Positions 35,801 to 46,440 are shown, counted from the first letter of the stretch. The stretch: 64,000 bases of DNA from Strongylocentrotus purpuratus (GCF_000002235.5 NW_022145609.1:30853301-30917300), one strand, 5' to 3'. Translations and numbers: made by a program. Notes: generated from the letters alone by a model not told the origin.

Positions 35801-37757
35801 ATCCTTGCAAAATGGTAAAGAGAAGATGCAAATGAAAGATATCCTACCTTTCATCTGGCTTCTATAACTATCCTAACAATTACAGATTGAAGGAGATTTT
35901 GCAGAATTGTTCCCAGAGAAAGCAAACGCACTGTACCAGAAGTGGCCCACATTCTGTAACAAAGTAGTGGACTTCACCGAGAAAACTGGCAACTGGAGAA
36001 GTGCAAGAGCCGAATTCGAAAACATTCATGACCCTGGGAAACTCAGTCTTGGTATGTGGTGTCAGAACACACATTTGACAGTATTAGTGAAAATGACTTG
36101 AGAGAAAGTCAAAAGAATTTATTTCAATTACACTATATGATGTTTATTTTTGTGGCCAGGACCAAACATTGAGTCTAATATCCCCCCTGTAAGGAATTGA
36201 ACTGAAATAAATAAAAGTGCTCTGAAACATATAATACATGTACAACATATGATAAAAACATGATTCCATGACAAAGGTTTAGCATACTTTTACTTGCTTG
36301 TTTTGTTTGTTTGCTTTTTGGGGTGGGGATGGTGGTTTAAAGCTCATTGGGAAGGCTATGCTGAAGTTTGTGCAATTTTGATTTTCTTTACTCAGAAAGC
36401 TGAGCTCCAAATTACTGACTGACATTTACGTTGAGTGATTTTACCCATATTTGTAGAAAATAATTGTTGTATTCGACCGTTATTTTTAATTTGCTGTATA
36501 TAACTGTACATTTTGTAAGATGTTCCATAATTGACCTGTTTGCTGTTGCACCTTTTCTTCATATGTAATTGGGACTTAATTACTTAACTCTTTCATTGTT
36601 TCCCTCTTTTTAGAGGAAAAGAGCAATCTTGGATTCTACATGCTCCCAGTCTTGTTCCGAGGAAGGAAAGATTCCAAGAGAGGAACGTACACCACTGCAG
36701 AAACATTGTCGTCCTTCATTGACGTTCAACCAGTAAGTATATGTGCTGGGGAGGTGGTAAAGTAATGACATGTAAGGCATATATTTTGGTTTGCGTTTAA
36801 AATCTTGCCATAGTAATCATATTTCATTACAAACAAATTCAATAGTTAATTTGTTAAGAGTTTCAAACCTAGGACAACTGATGAAATTGAGGTTGAAATG
36901 CAATACCTATGTTCTTACCAGATAAGGCATTGCCATAACATTTTATTTGTGTAAAACTTGAAAAGCAACCATTTTCAAGTTCCTAGTAATGGGCACGCTG
37001 GTCCCCAAGGAGGCCCTGCAGGGGCAACACTAGGCGCTTTAATCTTAATAAGTCAGTTCGTCATTATCTGTGGTACAACTACAAATGGCCTCAGATTTGT
37101 CATCACATCGCATTTCACTCATGAATGCAAGCAAGTCCTTTAACCTGCAAATGACATGTGAAAAATGCATGCTTATATTAACAGGCTGTATATGCCTTCC
37201 AGCTTAGTTGATGTAATGCTCTGAACGTGACCAGTTTGGGTACAGTTGACCTTTGCCGCAGGGATATTTAAGAATACCCAGTAATGTTTTGATGGGACAG
37301 GGATGAACATGCATAAACAAATTTGGGTGTCCTGTAGGTGATTGTGGATTCATAAGCAGAAGCATTCGACAAGCATCAAATATATATATATCAATCCATA
37401 TAATTACAAATGATTTCTTCTTGATTTCTCTTTGGACTACAGGAGGTTCTCGACATCCAGACTTATGTTGATAACATTGATGAAGCAGTCAGGTCACAGC
37501 CATTTGTTGTTGTGCGTGGGAACATTCTCACACCAATACAGGCGTACGTCGTAGTAGAGAGGAGGATACTTCCTGCCGCAACACTGCTTAAAGCAGTCGA
37601 CTTGTGCTTTAAGGCACTTTATGTGATGGATATCGAATATCAGCCGCAAAGCTGTTCTGTTTGGAAATTTCTCCAGATTGTGGTGTTCCAGTTTACCGAT
37701 GGGGAGCATCTTACACCAAAGCTGCGGGAGGTCCGAGCCTTCATGAACATGCCATAA
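26834..37757 (+). CDS. SAM-domain / SAMD3-like protein gene of the transposon, right copy (9 exons, 546 aa)
   Basis: Exons: 26834-26969, 29768-29877, 33197-33424, 33950-34180, 35060-35195, 35382-35581, 35886-36051, 36614-36732, 37443-37757. Every junction is GT-AG. Intron phases run 1,0,0,0,1,0,1,0, and the 1641-bp sum is a single frame ending TAA. Exons 1-2: SAM domain (FIDPLTKIVQRWG, then ETLPLLSESIITSFIPKIGP). Exon 3: 76-residue Ser/Pro-rich linker with KRVKK. Exons 4-9: the SAMD3-like region, with FPFLKDPESPLG, EEHLRYVRKKEK, KQTATKRHDWIKR, YPRLLDAGM, LYQKWPTFCNKVVDF, LGFYMLPVLFRGRKDSKRG, RSQPFVVVRGN and LLKAVDLCFKALYVMDIEYQ. The start is the first ATG of exon 1 (a second in-frame Met follows at codon 9). 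Intron 2 contains the transposase ORF. Function in the element is unknown. Confidence 0.82.
27370..27405. repeat. Imperfect counterpart of the 36-bp palindrome
   Basis: Same position in intron 1 as 16695-16730, but reads ACTCTTTAATACG where the perfect copy has ACTCTTAAATACG, so one base pair of the palindrome is broken. Confidence 0.85.
27775..28294. mobile_element. Nested MITE in intron 1, right element
   Basis: Starts CACTCTAAAAAAATGTTGGG and ends AACTTTGTTTTACAGAGCA, with TTGGGTAA-type words inside. It is the same insertion as in the left copy (15801-16324), so it predates their separation. Confidence 0.6.
29909..32461 (+). CDS. tnp2-like (Transposase_21-type) transposase, right copy, 850 aa
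   Basis: Intact ORF with the zinc fingers and candidate D/D/E residues described for the left copy. The start is the ATG in CTATGGATAG. Reading through the SAMD3-like exon-2 donor, the SAM frame runs into TAG at 29914-29916, three bases beyond this ATG triplet, so the two frames overlap at ATGGATAG. A transcript that keeps intron 2 would end the SAM peptide exactly at the transposase start. Alternatively the transposase has its own promoter. The zinc-knuckle region reads CFRANYYCRFC, with Arg where the left copy has Cys; the CRFC pair is kept. The C-terminal 190 residues after the putative catalytic Glu are unassigned. Confidence 0.88.
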   Translation: MDSYRCFQCLDLIRGDISCLFHHLKYTHTTTRGKNVSITCMQGACRLTFRTLSGYRKHLISKHAARIKTSSTTTKAVPDHQSETCYEGSVLGKNNNTEGNLEQLHQEKALFVGESSEQEDVSFETQTERLPDIAAKFVAELRARTNVPASHTNKVIQTAQDLVISVLQTVQQDVMDILSEPQYAANSELRSDIQDVFENSKNPFSELMSDTQQKKYFSEKGDFIQPCEVLLGTCLKPKIDQKTGDPLQSTQKETFQYIPLADTIKQYLERPGVMNAILSQKGSKDNDVLYSFKDGHYYKRQEATARQDCEFLVPLLLYNDEFETANPLGSKRGKHKVSAFYTSVLSLPRKYQARLENIMLTAMITSPLLSKYGISEVLKVIKDDLQQMWTDGLTIKCKEFEGRVKPYLFQVVGDNLGIHAMLGCTTCFRANYYCRFCRGHRSLLQKQPKEDAQYLRDEINYDTDLQKPLSESGLKHATVLNELPYYHSTQNLCPDVMHDFTEGVLPLEMHLVLSKLVQKGFITLDEVNSRISSFNFGFVDRKNRPSPIRQASLKNPYSASGQTSAQMTCLAYNIPLMLGDKIDEMCDEWELLLSIIDIFKIIMSPSISKSAIYVLKAMIDDHHRLFMQLFPEASLTPKQHFLVHYPRALKHLGPLTQYSALRFEAMHRPFKQIASVSCNYQNIVKTLANRYQMARCYRSVSNQSLDSQDINVSQQAAAMLGDLLDDEALCKKINCGRGTEVTVAGKVDIHGYEFRAGVDVLLYWTDDDGPTFGRVQHIVVVQEKLYLLLRLYQTLYFNRHVEAFAVQVGREESQAAVEWCDLFDHRPVNAVQSYSGRGRCLYIVVHHSFI
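32462..33196 (+). other. Intron 2 remainder after the transposase stop
   Basis: AT-rich, with no supported gene up to exon 3 at 33197. A donor-like AAG/GTACGT sits just after the transposase stop (about 32471). ORFs at 32307-32654 and 32671-32877 lack support. Confidence 0.5.
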
Positions 37758-39110
37758 GCCATCATGATGTGTTCACGCCAAGGATGATTACTGGTGATAT
37801 ATTTCCTACAGATGAAACTGACACATCATCGTTTAGCACATTTTGGCTACTTGAACCAGTTTATTTTGGGAGAAAAAAAACTGGAAAAAAGTATTATTTT
37901 GGACAAAATAACCTTAAAGACAAACTGTTATGAGTTGGATTCAGCACATTATTTTACATAATTTAGACATGTTTGTGTAAGACTGAAGATTTGAGGGTGG
38001 GGTGAGGATCGCTGAATAATATTAAAAAAAAGAGTGAATTTATACACAGCAGAAGTCTTTGTGTACATTTTAAAAATGATAAAGGCCTAATTGTTTTATC
38101 CCAATCATTGCTTAACATCCCCACCTTGAAAGTTTAAGAAAACAAATGAATATATGCCAAGTATAAATACAAAACATATTATTGGCTATAAATCTTTTGC
38201 ACTGGCGTATACAAATGCTTATCGTGTTTGGTCTTAATCCCAAGAGTACTGTTTCATAACTCGTACATCAAAATGATATATTTCTTCATAAAACATGAGC
38301 TATGATATTTTCTGCGTTTAAAAAAGCAAGTGGGGTATATGATTGTAAATTACATATACCATTAATTTTCATGTAATGTGTATCGTCCATTGACCCTACG
38401 CTGAACTCTCTGCTGAATGGACTGCATGCATTAATTTACATCGCGCAAAGCAGAAGTAGAGAAGTCAACATTTTTATCTACATTTTGCAAAATTGTATTG
38501 ATATTATTGATAATATCAATAAAATCAATCAAACTGAGTATAGCAGGTAGGGTCAATTGATTTTTGTTGTCTTTAATCTAATCAAAAAGTTATAGTAGGC
38601 AGTGTGTATCCTTGTTATTTGATCAGTACCTGTTCACCATCACAGATAGCCAAACTTTCATGTGGTACTTCTGCACATGTCAAATAATCTAGAGGGATTT
38701 GAATTTATTTCCTCTTTTTTTTTACTTCAAAAAAATGTGTTCATGTGTAACACTCTAAGGCAGAGTATTGGTGTGTCAGGATAAATGAACACTATGCCAC
38801 ACCCACAAAATATATATGATGCACATATTCATGTATGAAATCAGAGTACATGGAATACATACAGTGTACATCAAAGTTGTCATGCTGCACCAAACAGGGG
38901 CTATATTTGCATTTACTTTTTTTAAAAGGTTGTATTTTTTTCACCAAAAATTGTAATGTTGTAGTTGATGTTAACAAGTTTTGTTTTTACGTTTCTGATG
39001 AAAACAACAACATGTGTTTACTGTGTATGTTATTTGTGTTTCAGTTAAGCAATTATTACCCTTTAGATGAGAAAAAGAGTTGAGCCAATAGATGTTATGG
39101 AAAAAATGTT
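37758..39110 (+). other. 3' flank of the SAMD3-like gene, right element (no gene seen)
   Basis: AT-rich counterpart of 5050-6336. Probable 3' UTR and polyadenylation region; ORFs here are short and unsupported. Confidence 0.5.
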
Positions 39111-39890
39111 GAGCAATGATTATCCAACAGACGAATTAAAGAGTTGGGCAAATGGATATTGTGGAGAAATAGTTGAGCAATTATTACCCAATAGATGGTT
39201 GTTTTGATAGTTGGGCAAATGGATATTGTGGAGAAATAGTTGAGCAATTATTACCCAATAGATGGGTGTTTTGATAGTTGGGCAAATGGATATTGTGGAG
39301 AAATAGTTGAGCAATTATTACCCAATAGATGGGTGTTTTGAGAGTTGGGCAAATGGATATTGTGGAGAAATAGTTGAGCAATTATTACCCAATAGATGGG
39401 TGTTTTGAGAGTTGGGCAAATGGATATTGCGGAGAAATTGTTGAGCAATTATTACCCAATAGATGGGTGTTTTGAGAGTTGGGCAAATGGATATTGCGGA
39501 GAAATTGTTGAGCAATTATTACCCAATAGATGGGTGTTTTGAGAGTTGGGCAACTGGATATTGCGAAGAAATTGTTGAGCAATTATTACCCAATAGATGG
39601 GTGTTTTGGGAGTTGGGCAAATGGATATTGTGGAGAAATAGTTGAGCAATTATTACCCAATAGATGGGTGTTTTGATAGTTGGGCAAATGGATATTGTGG
39701 AGAAATAGTTGAGCAATTATTACCCAATAGATGGGTGTTTTGATAGTTGGGCAAATGGATATTGTGGAGAAATTGTTGAGCAATTATTACTCAATAGATG
39801 GGTGTTTTGAGAGTTGGGCAAATGGATGTTGCAGAGAAATTGTTGAGCAATTATTACCCAATAGATGGGTGTTTTGATAGTTGGGCAGAC
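39110..39890. repeat. Subterminal tandem array, 67-bp unit, right element gene-3' end
   Basis: About eleven units of 67 bp with GTTGAGCAATTATTACCCAA and GATGGGTGTTTTGA(G/T)AGTTGGG. It is one unit longer than the left array. Degenerate TTGGGCAA words continue to the terminus at 40224. Confidence 0.9.
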
Positions 39891-40226
39891 TGGGAGTTGG
39901 GTAAAAACTGGTTGGGCATTTAATTAACCAACATTAAACTTACTCAAAAGTTGGGCAAATAGAAGGTTGGGCAATATCTAACTGGGTAAAATTGGTTGGG
40001 CAAGAAATTACCCAACTGAAAATATAACCAACTGTTAGGCAATTGTAGAGTTGGGTAAAATATGATGGGTCACCAACTGATGGGCAATTCAATTTGCCCA
40101 ACCACATAGCAAACTGATTACCCAACATCAGTTGGGCAGATTTTAACCAATAGTTGTGTGGACCGTATGTTGCTCAGTGTTGGTTAAAAGTTGGGCATTT
40201 TTTTGCCCAACTATTTTAAGTGTGTA

Positions 40227-41160
40227 TGTGGTACCAAGTGCGCCGGGGGGCTCCGGGCGGACGATGGTTGGGGGGAGGGGTATGTCATTGAACAATACTT
40301 ATGCCCCTCTGCACGTGGTCCGCGCGGGGTGCTCCCATATGCCTGATGTTTCAATTCAAGTGTTAATTTTCTTGTACATCCTTTTCTCGATTTTTGAATT
40401 ATTCGTTTATTGAAATACCGCCAATGCAATTGAGTTTTGTCACCACGATTGATTGGCCTCATCAACCATAGTATTACATTATTTTTTCTGTATTAAATTC
40501 CAACCCGTGCATGATTCTCGCAACATTTTTAATTGTAATACAATACTTAGTCCATTGTTTTCCTTGTTTAATTACAATATCTGAAAAGAACCATGCTTCT
40601 AATTCTTGATAATTCTTTTCACATGTAACGCAAGCTGTTTATCAATCTTTTCTTGTCATATAACTTCATTTGGAGACCTTTTTTTCTCCAACACATCATC
40701 TGCTTATTTTATATTTTAAGGATTATTCATCGTTATTTGATTTTTTTTTCTCATTCGCAATTATTATTGTCATAGGGCCTTATGGCTGATCGTTTGCTTT
40801 TTCCTGTATCATGATATGCCCCTGCATGTATCGATTGCCTTTTAATGTTCGTAATGCCGACAGAGTTTCATTTTATGTTTTTGTTCTTATATTTGAACTT
40901 CATGTGTCTGTTCTCCTCTCCTTGTTTCTTGTGGTTATTCCATCTCTTCTAATCGTGTTTATTCTTTCAGCAACAGCAATCTTCTTTGTTCTGTACAGTT
41001 TATGCATATGTCTTGTTCATTTCTTCTTTCTCCTTGCTGCCTTTGGATGCTCTATTTTTCTCTTCGTTTCCCCATCTCTCCTTGACAGCGCCAAAATTTA
41101 TCATGTATTTTATTTCCTCATATCGTCAATTATTCATGTTCGGATACTGATTCTGAATTC
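40227..41160 (+). other. LINE-A spacer, distal part, with a G-rich tract
   Basis: A guanine-rich tract at 40245-40280 has four G runs of at least three, so it could form a G-quadruplex. Repeats related to those before the transposon follow. The last 250 bases are pyrimidine-rich and lead into ORF2. The hydrophobic 117-aa ORF at 40811-41164 reflects this pyrimidine bias; its stop overlaps the ORF2 ATG (ATGATGG). Confidence 0.5.
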
Positions 41161-44100
41161 ATGATGGCAGGTTCACCTGATAAGCAGCAATTCCCTTTCC
41201 ATACGGTGAATGATGATGATTTCTTTTATTTACACAGACCTATTCGACTTGAGGATGAAGCTAACACTCCTGCTAATTCATTTGATATTTCTGTTATGGA
41301 CAATATCAACTCTTCACTTGAAGAACTAGAATTCGACTTTGGTTTTGATGATCCTGCTCAACGTAACGTTTCTAAATATGTAACTGTTAATCAGTTTCGT
41401 AATGTAGTGAAAGAATTTCGTAATGATACGTTCTCCTTGCTTCATTTGAATATTAGAAGTTTAAATAGGCACTTCGATGATCTACTTTCGCTTCTTGATA
41501 AGCCCTCTCAAAACCCATTATCCCTAATTGGTCTTACTGAAACCTGGTTAACTTGTGATTCCAATCACCCATACTCTATTGATAACTACGATTTTATTCA
41601 TAAAAATAGGCAAGAAAGACTGGGTGGCGGCGTTGCTTTATATATCCTTAAAAAACTGAATTATACCGTTCTAGATAATCTCTCAACATGCAATAATATT
41701 ATAGAATCCCTTTTTATTGAAATCGTGATTCCCGGTAATAAGAACATAATAGTCGGCGTGATATATCGACCCCCGAGTTCGAATGAACACGAATTTTTAT
41801 TGTATTTATCTGACACATTACAAAACGCCAGTTTCAACAATAAAGATTGTTTTTTGATGGGCGACTTTAATATAGACCTGTTAAAGCACTTACATAGCAA
41901 TGTTTCTCAAGAATTTTTCGAAACAATTTTGTCTGCTTCTTTCTTACCACTTATTTCCAAGCCAACTCGTGTTGCAAATACATCTGCTACTTTAATTGAT
42001 AATATTTTTTCTAATGTTACTCCACATTTTGATTCTTACATTATTCTTTCGGACATATCTGACCATTACCCCATTGTGACTCACTACACGGTTTCAAAGC
42101 CATTTAACAACAATGGTCCTTACCCAAGTAGACGTAAAATAACTGTAGAGTATTTAGCTCGCCTTGGCGTTAATCTCGAAAATACTGATTGGTATAGTGT
42201 TTATTCCGAAAATAAAATTAATTGTTCTTATGAAATGTTCTCTAGTATATTAAACAACCAATTAGATACTAACATACCGAAGCAAAAAGTCAAACATGGT
42301 TATAAGAAAACGCCCAAACTCCCTTGGATTTCTAAGTCTATATTGCGATCAATAAATCGGAAGAATAACCTTTATTATAAATATAAAATAAAAGGCACTG
42401 AGCAATCAAGGAGAAAATATACATCATATAAAACATTTTGACTCGGATTATTCGATTAGAAAAGAGAAATTACTTTGTAAATCGTTTGAAACTTTTCAAA
42501 AATGATACGCAAAACACTTGGAAGGTAATCAAACAAGCAATGAACCAAGTTAATAATAAATCTGAGGTAAATAAGATCAAATTTGATAATGAGATTGTTG
42601 AAGACCCAAAAGATATAGTTAATATTTTTAATACTTATTTTTCTTTAATAGGTGATAATCTCGCTAAAAACATACCGCCTTCAAACACAAATTTTGTGGA
42701 GTTTTTAGGCCCTCACAATCCAAATTCTATTTTCTTTGTTCCAACTAATAGGCAAGAAATTATGAAAATTGTTTCTAGTCTGAAAGATAAGAAAAGTTCA
42801 GGGTATGATGGAATCAATAATGTCATACTAAAATCCATTATTCCTTTTATTGCAGATCCATTGGTTCACATCTTTAATATATCACTTTTACATGGTAAAT
42901 TTCCTAATTCTATGAAAATAGCCAAAATGATTCCGTTATTTAAAAAGGGTGATAAATTGGATATGGGTAACTACCGCCCGATTTCTTTATTATCTTCATT
43001 TTCTAAAGTTTTGGAAAGAATAATCTATATCCGGATGATGTCCTTTTTGAAAAAATATGATGTATTTTCAAACTTCCAATTTGGTTTCAGAGAAAAGCAT
43101 AGCACCGTTCATGCTTTAATGTCTTTTGTTGAGAAGGTTGCCCACGCAATTGATACATCGTCACACACTGTAGGTATATTCCTGGACTTCTCCAAGGCAT
43201 TCGACACGACCAATCACGAAATTTTACTTTACAAACTATCTCACTATGGTGTACGTGGAAAGGCCTTGGAGTGGTTCAGGAGTTACCTCTCTAACAGAAA
43301 GCAATATGTACACTTAAACGATCATGCATCTGAATTATGCAATATTAGTTGTGGTGTCCCACAAGGTAGTCTGCTAGGCCCGCTACTCTTTATTCTTTAT
43401 ATAAATGACTTTTGTAAATCGTCTAACTCCCTGTCGTTTATTTTATTTGCAGATGATACTAATTTATTTTTTTCACACAAAAATCCAAACGTCCTGGTTG
43501 ATAAAATCAATGCCGAGTTATTCAATATATTGCAATGGATACAAGCAAATAAATTGTCACTTAATCTCCAGAAAACAAACTACATGCTATTTAGTAACTC
43601 TTTGGATTCATTACCCTCTGACATTATTTTTGACAATACCCCTTTGAAACATGTCCCTCTTACCAAATTCTTGGGTATAACAGTCGATGATAAACTTTCT
43701 TGGAAACCACACATTGATAATATTTGTAAAATCATTTCGCGCAATATTGGTGTTATCAATAGACTAAAATTGTACTTACCACAATCAGCATTATTTATGC
43801 TGTATTCTTCATTGATCTTGCCATATTTGAATTACAGTCTTCTAGTTTGGGGCAATACACATCATACATTGTTGGAAAGAGTTCTATTGCTGCAAAAGAG
43901 AGTTATTCGTATTATCTGTAATGCCCCCATACGCTCCCATACGGATCCTCTGTTTTTTGAAAATAACATCTTAAAAATTAAGGATTTGTACTTATTTCAG
44001 CTCGGTCAATTTATGTTTAATTACAATAAAGGTATACTGCCCTCTGTGTTTAATGATATGTTTCTTAAAAACCATGCTGTTCATAGATATCCCACTCGAC

Positions 44101-44273
44101 AATCCGATGAGTTTCACTTACCTCTTTTGAGAACATGTTCTGCACAGAACACGTTCATTTTTGAAGGCCCTAAATTTTGGAATACTTTGCATAACGATTT
44201 GAAAACTTCCCCTTCACTAATTGCTTTTAAAAAAAAGTTAAAATTTTCCTTATTACAATCTTATAATATTTAG
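41161..44273 (+). pseudogene. LINE-A ORF2 (endonuclease + reverse transcriptase), broken by one frameshift
   Basis: The first frame (41161-42441) is an APE-type endonuclease: LLHLNIRSLN, GLTETWL, GGGVALYI, GVIYRPPSS, LMGDFNIDLL, TLIDNIFSN and SDISDHYPI. The frame ends at TGA at 42439. The protein continues in another frame through 44273 as a reverse transcriptase: SSGYDGINN, MIPLFKKGD, NYRPISLLSSFSKVLERI, FGFREKHST, LDFSKAFDTTNHEILL, GVPQGSLLGPLLF, FILFADDTNLFF, LGITVDDKLSW and YPTRQSDEFH. All catalytic blocks including ADD are present, so a single-base indel near 42430-42440 (an AAAACATTTT run) is the visible defect; a sequencing error is possible. Related to the CR1/Jockey group by motif style. 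Confidence 0.85.
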
Positions 44274-44890
44274 AAATTTATTGTGATAGAACATCTCCTT
44301 CCTCCTGTTTTCTTTCCCTCCTTTCTTCAGCCCATCTCAAAACAAAAAACTACTTGCCATCATGTTCTTGCTCTTTTTGTTTCAGCTATCTCAAGGATTT
44401 TGTGCGCTCCCTATTTCGTGCTCGATCTCTACAACTTTTCTTTTCTCTCACTTTCCTTCCCTCCAAACGCAGCCCGCATTTTTTCCTTTTTTTCCCCTTT
44501 TTTTTCTTCTTTTTTCTGTTCTTTCTTCGTCATGTAATTTGTTACGTCTTCCTGTTTACAGTAATTACGTGTTTTAATAAATGTTCTCTGTTGGCCACTA
44601 TTCTTTTTTCATTGATTATGTATTCAATATTTTATTCACACTCATTATTATCTGAGGGGTCCACAATTTACAAGCTTTGCTTTTCAGTGGACCTCTCCAT
44701 TTCCTTAAAATATAAATGCAATTAAATTTTAAAATTCATTTTTTGTCTTCCTAAAATGTATAAATTATTATTAAGATTTGTTTATTACCAATGTAACTAT
44801 GTTTTGTATACATTTTACATTGTATTCGTTATTATGTATTGTATTTTGTTGGAAATGAAAAAATAAAAATGGAAATGAAAAATGAAATAA
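44274..44890 (+). other. LINE-A 3' UTR and tail
   Basis: Pyrimidine-rich to about 44560, then AT-rich, ending in GGAAATGAAAAAATAAAAAT and a repeat of GGAAATGAAAAAT. An AATAAA is at about 44862. Short ORFs here are composition artefacts. Confidence 0.6.
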
Positions 44891-45192
44891 CTAATTATTA
44901 CATGTTTTTAAAATCATTCGGTTTCAACTGAAGACTTTGAAATAATTATATGAATATTTAAAGAATACATGGATTTGTTTTTAAAAGAGTTGAATCTGTC
45001 TTTAAGAAAAATGAAATCATCACCACTGTATTTAACTTCATCTCGACAGAAAAACCAATTCAATTGGTTTTTCAACTTCTGTTTTCCAATCTAAGATTTT
45101 CACAGTAAGTTGAAGTATAAAAATAGTAAAATGAAATCAATTCAAAGAAATACAAGAAGAAATGTAAATTGTAATTTTGGTCAGAAAGCCCT

Positions 45193-45215
45193 CGAGACCG
45201 GCAACGTCGGTCTCG
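45193..45215. other. Short GC-rich hairpin
   Basis: CGAGACCG and CGGTCTCG form an 8-bp stem with a 7-base loop. Role unknown. The rest of 44890-45800 shows no gene. Confidence 0.45.
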
Positions 45216-45812
45216 TGGGTCGTTGTTCTCATGAAGTTACTCGAATGCCAAAAAGATGGACATGTAGACCAGTACGTAATTAGCTTATGGTTCAAATAAA
45301 CCCAAATATCGACAGATCTCTTAAAACATGGAAAAATCAGACTTTGTGCATTATAGAATAATCACTGCCAAAGTCATGGAGGTGCTTCATGAATACCCTT
45401 TAATACTGCCACATGTGTTCCAATTTATATACAGTCGGTGCAGTAATACATATGATATAACTGTCATACTGTCAGGACGTATCCAGTATTCGTCTCAGTA
45501 GGTTTTACAATTTTGTAGAACTGACCTATAGTGCCCATGCGCAGATTACGCAATGGCTTTTTTCAATCAGCTTGGTCTGTAGTTGTTGAATATGTTGGTA
45601 ATGATACAAATTAAATGTACTGGTAAATTGAAAACTTACTGCATTGAATGAAGAGGAAACACTGAGACACAACAGTAAACCCGAGGCAAAATATAACAAG
45701 CCCGGCCATGTTTGATGGAGAAGTACAGAGCCAGTCTAGAAGAGATGGGAAAATATAATGAGACTATTATTTTTTCTATATTATTTCATATGTGTCATAT
45801 TGCTGTCCTGTC

Positions 45813-45864
45813 ATCATCATTATCACCACCATCATCATCATCATCATTAATATTATTAGCAGTA

Positions 45865-45907
<43 letters not shown>

Positions 45908-45957
45908 AAGTAGTAGTAGTAGTAGTAATAGTAGTACTAGAAGTAGTAGTAATATCA
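45813..45957. repeat. (CAT)n and (AGT)n trinucleotide repeats
   Basis: CAT-type repeats (about 45813-45850) pass into a long AGT tract (about 45855-45957) with few interruptions. The valine, serine and leucine homopolymer ORFs on both strands come from this tract. Confidence 0.9.
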
Positions 45958-46361
45958 TAGAAGTACTAGTTGTTTTGTTGTTTTTGTTGTTGTATTACTA
46001 TAATGCTATTACAAATTTAAAAGAAAAAGTATAACATATATCGGGAGAATAGTGCAAAGAATGTATGCAATAAAAAGGTAGAATAAGTACATATAAGAAG
46101 AATATTAGCAATGAGCACGTAATCATGTGGAAATATATATCAATACATTATCAAATGTTGGGGTTCCTTCTAATTGACATTGAAATTGAAAACAAGTCCG
46201 AAAAAGAGCATGTCATATTTTTCTACTGTGTGCAAGCCAACTTTTTGTTAACAACTATTGAAACTTCTCCCATTACATGGAGCCTGAGCTATTGTCCTAT
46301 ATGCTGTCTGATGAATATCAATAATTCAGAATGAATATGGAGTGCTGAGGTTCTTTTTTCC

Positions 46362-46440
46362 TGACTGACTGAGCCATGGACCAGTGATAGCTTGGTGTTC
46401 ACTGCCCTACAAGCAGTAAATGGCAGGTTCAAATGCTGCT
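46362..46440 (+). repeat. tRNA-derived SINE head
   Basis: GATAGCTTGGTGTTCACTG resembles a pol III A box. About 40 bases later GGCAGGTTCAAATGCTG resembles a B box. The spacing suits a tRNA-like promoter. No tail could be delimited. Confidence 0.45.

Larger units (their letters stand above)
24574..40224 (+). mobile_element. EnSpm/CACTA-like DNA transposon, right copy (15.65 kb)
   Basis: The gene-5' end is CACTCTTAAAATGTTGGG (24574). The gene-3' end, read inward on minus from 40224, is CACACTTAAAATAGTTGGG. It is flanked by TA at 24572-24573 and TA at 40225-40226, a 2-bp duplication different from the left copy's TT. Gene content and order match the left copy in reverse orientation. It is about 390 bp longer. 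About 343 bp of that lies in the gene-5' subterminal region (near five extra units) and about 70 bp in the gene-3' region (near one extra unit). It is inserted in the LINE-A spacer. Confidence 0.87.
19206..44890 (+). mobile_element. LINE-A: CR1/Jockey-like non-LTR retrotransposon, split by the right transposon
   Basis: Parts in order on plus: three 206-bp tandem units (19463-20082), ORF1 (20415-21224), a long spacer (21225-24573), the foreign transposon (24574-40224), the rest of the spacer (40225-41160), ORF2 with one frameshift (41161-44273), and a 3' region ending in GGAAATGAAAAAATAAAAAT-type repeats near 44890. Continuity across the transposon is supported by strand and order. Degenerate spacer repeats also occur on both sides of it, for example AAAAGGACCATGCATATT at 24555 and AAAAGAACCATGCTTCT near 40582. 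The 5' limit is not defined; it could lie inside 19206-19462. Confidence 0.6.

Noticed and set aside
3941..40224. A single giant palindromic transposon spanning both arms
   Set aside because: The outer flanks (TT on the left, TA on the right) do not match each other, whereas each arm has its own matching 2-bp flanks.
40811..41164. 117-aa hydrophobic ORF overlapping the start of LINE-A ORF2
   Set aside because: The composition follows from a pyrimidine-rich leader; a membrane protein here has no family support.
45712..46034. ORFs with long Val, Ser or Leu runs
   Set aside because: They are six-frame readings of CAT/AGT trinucleotide repeats.
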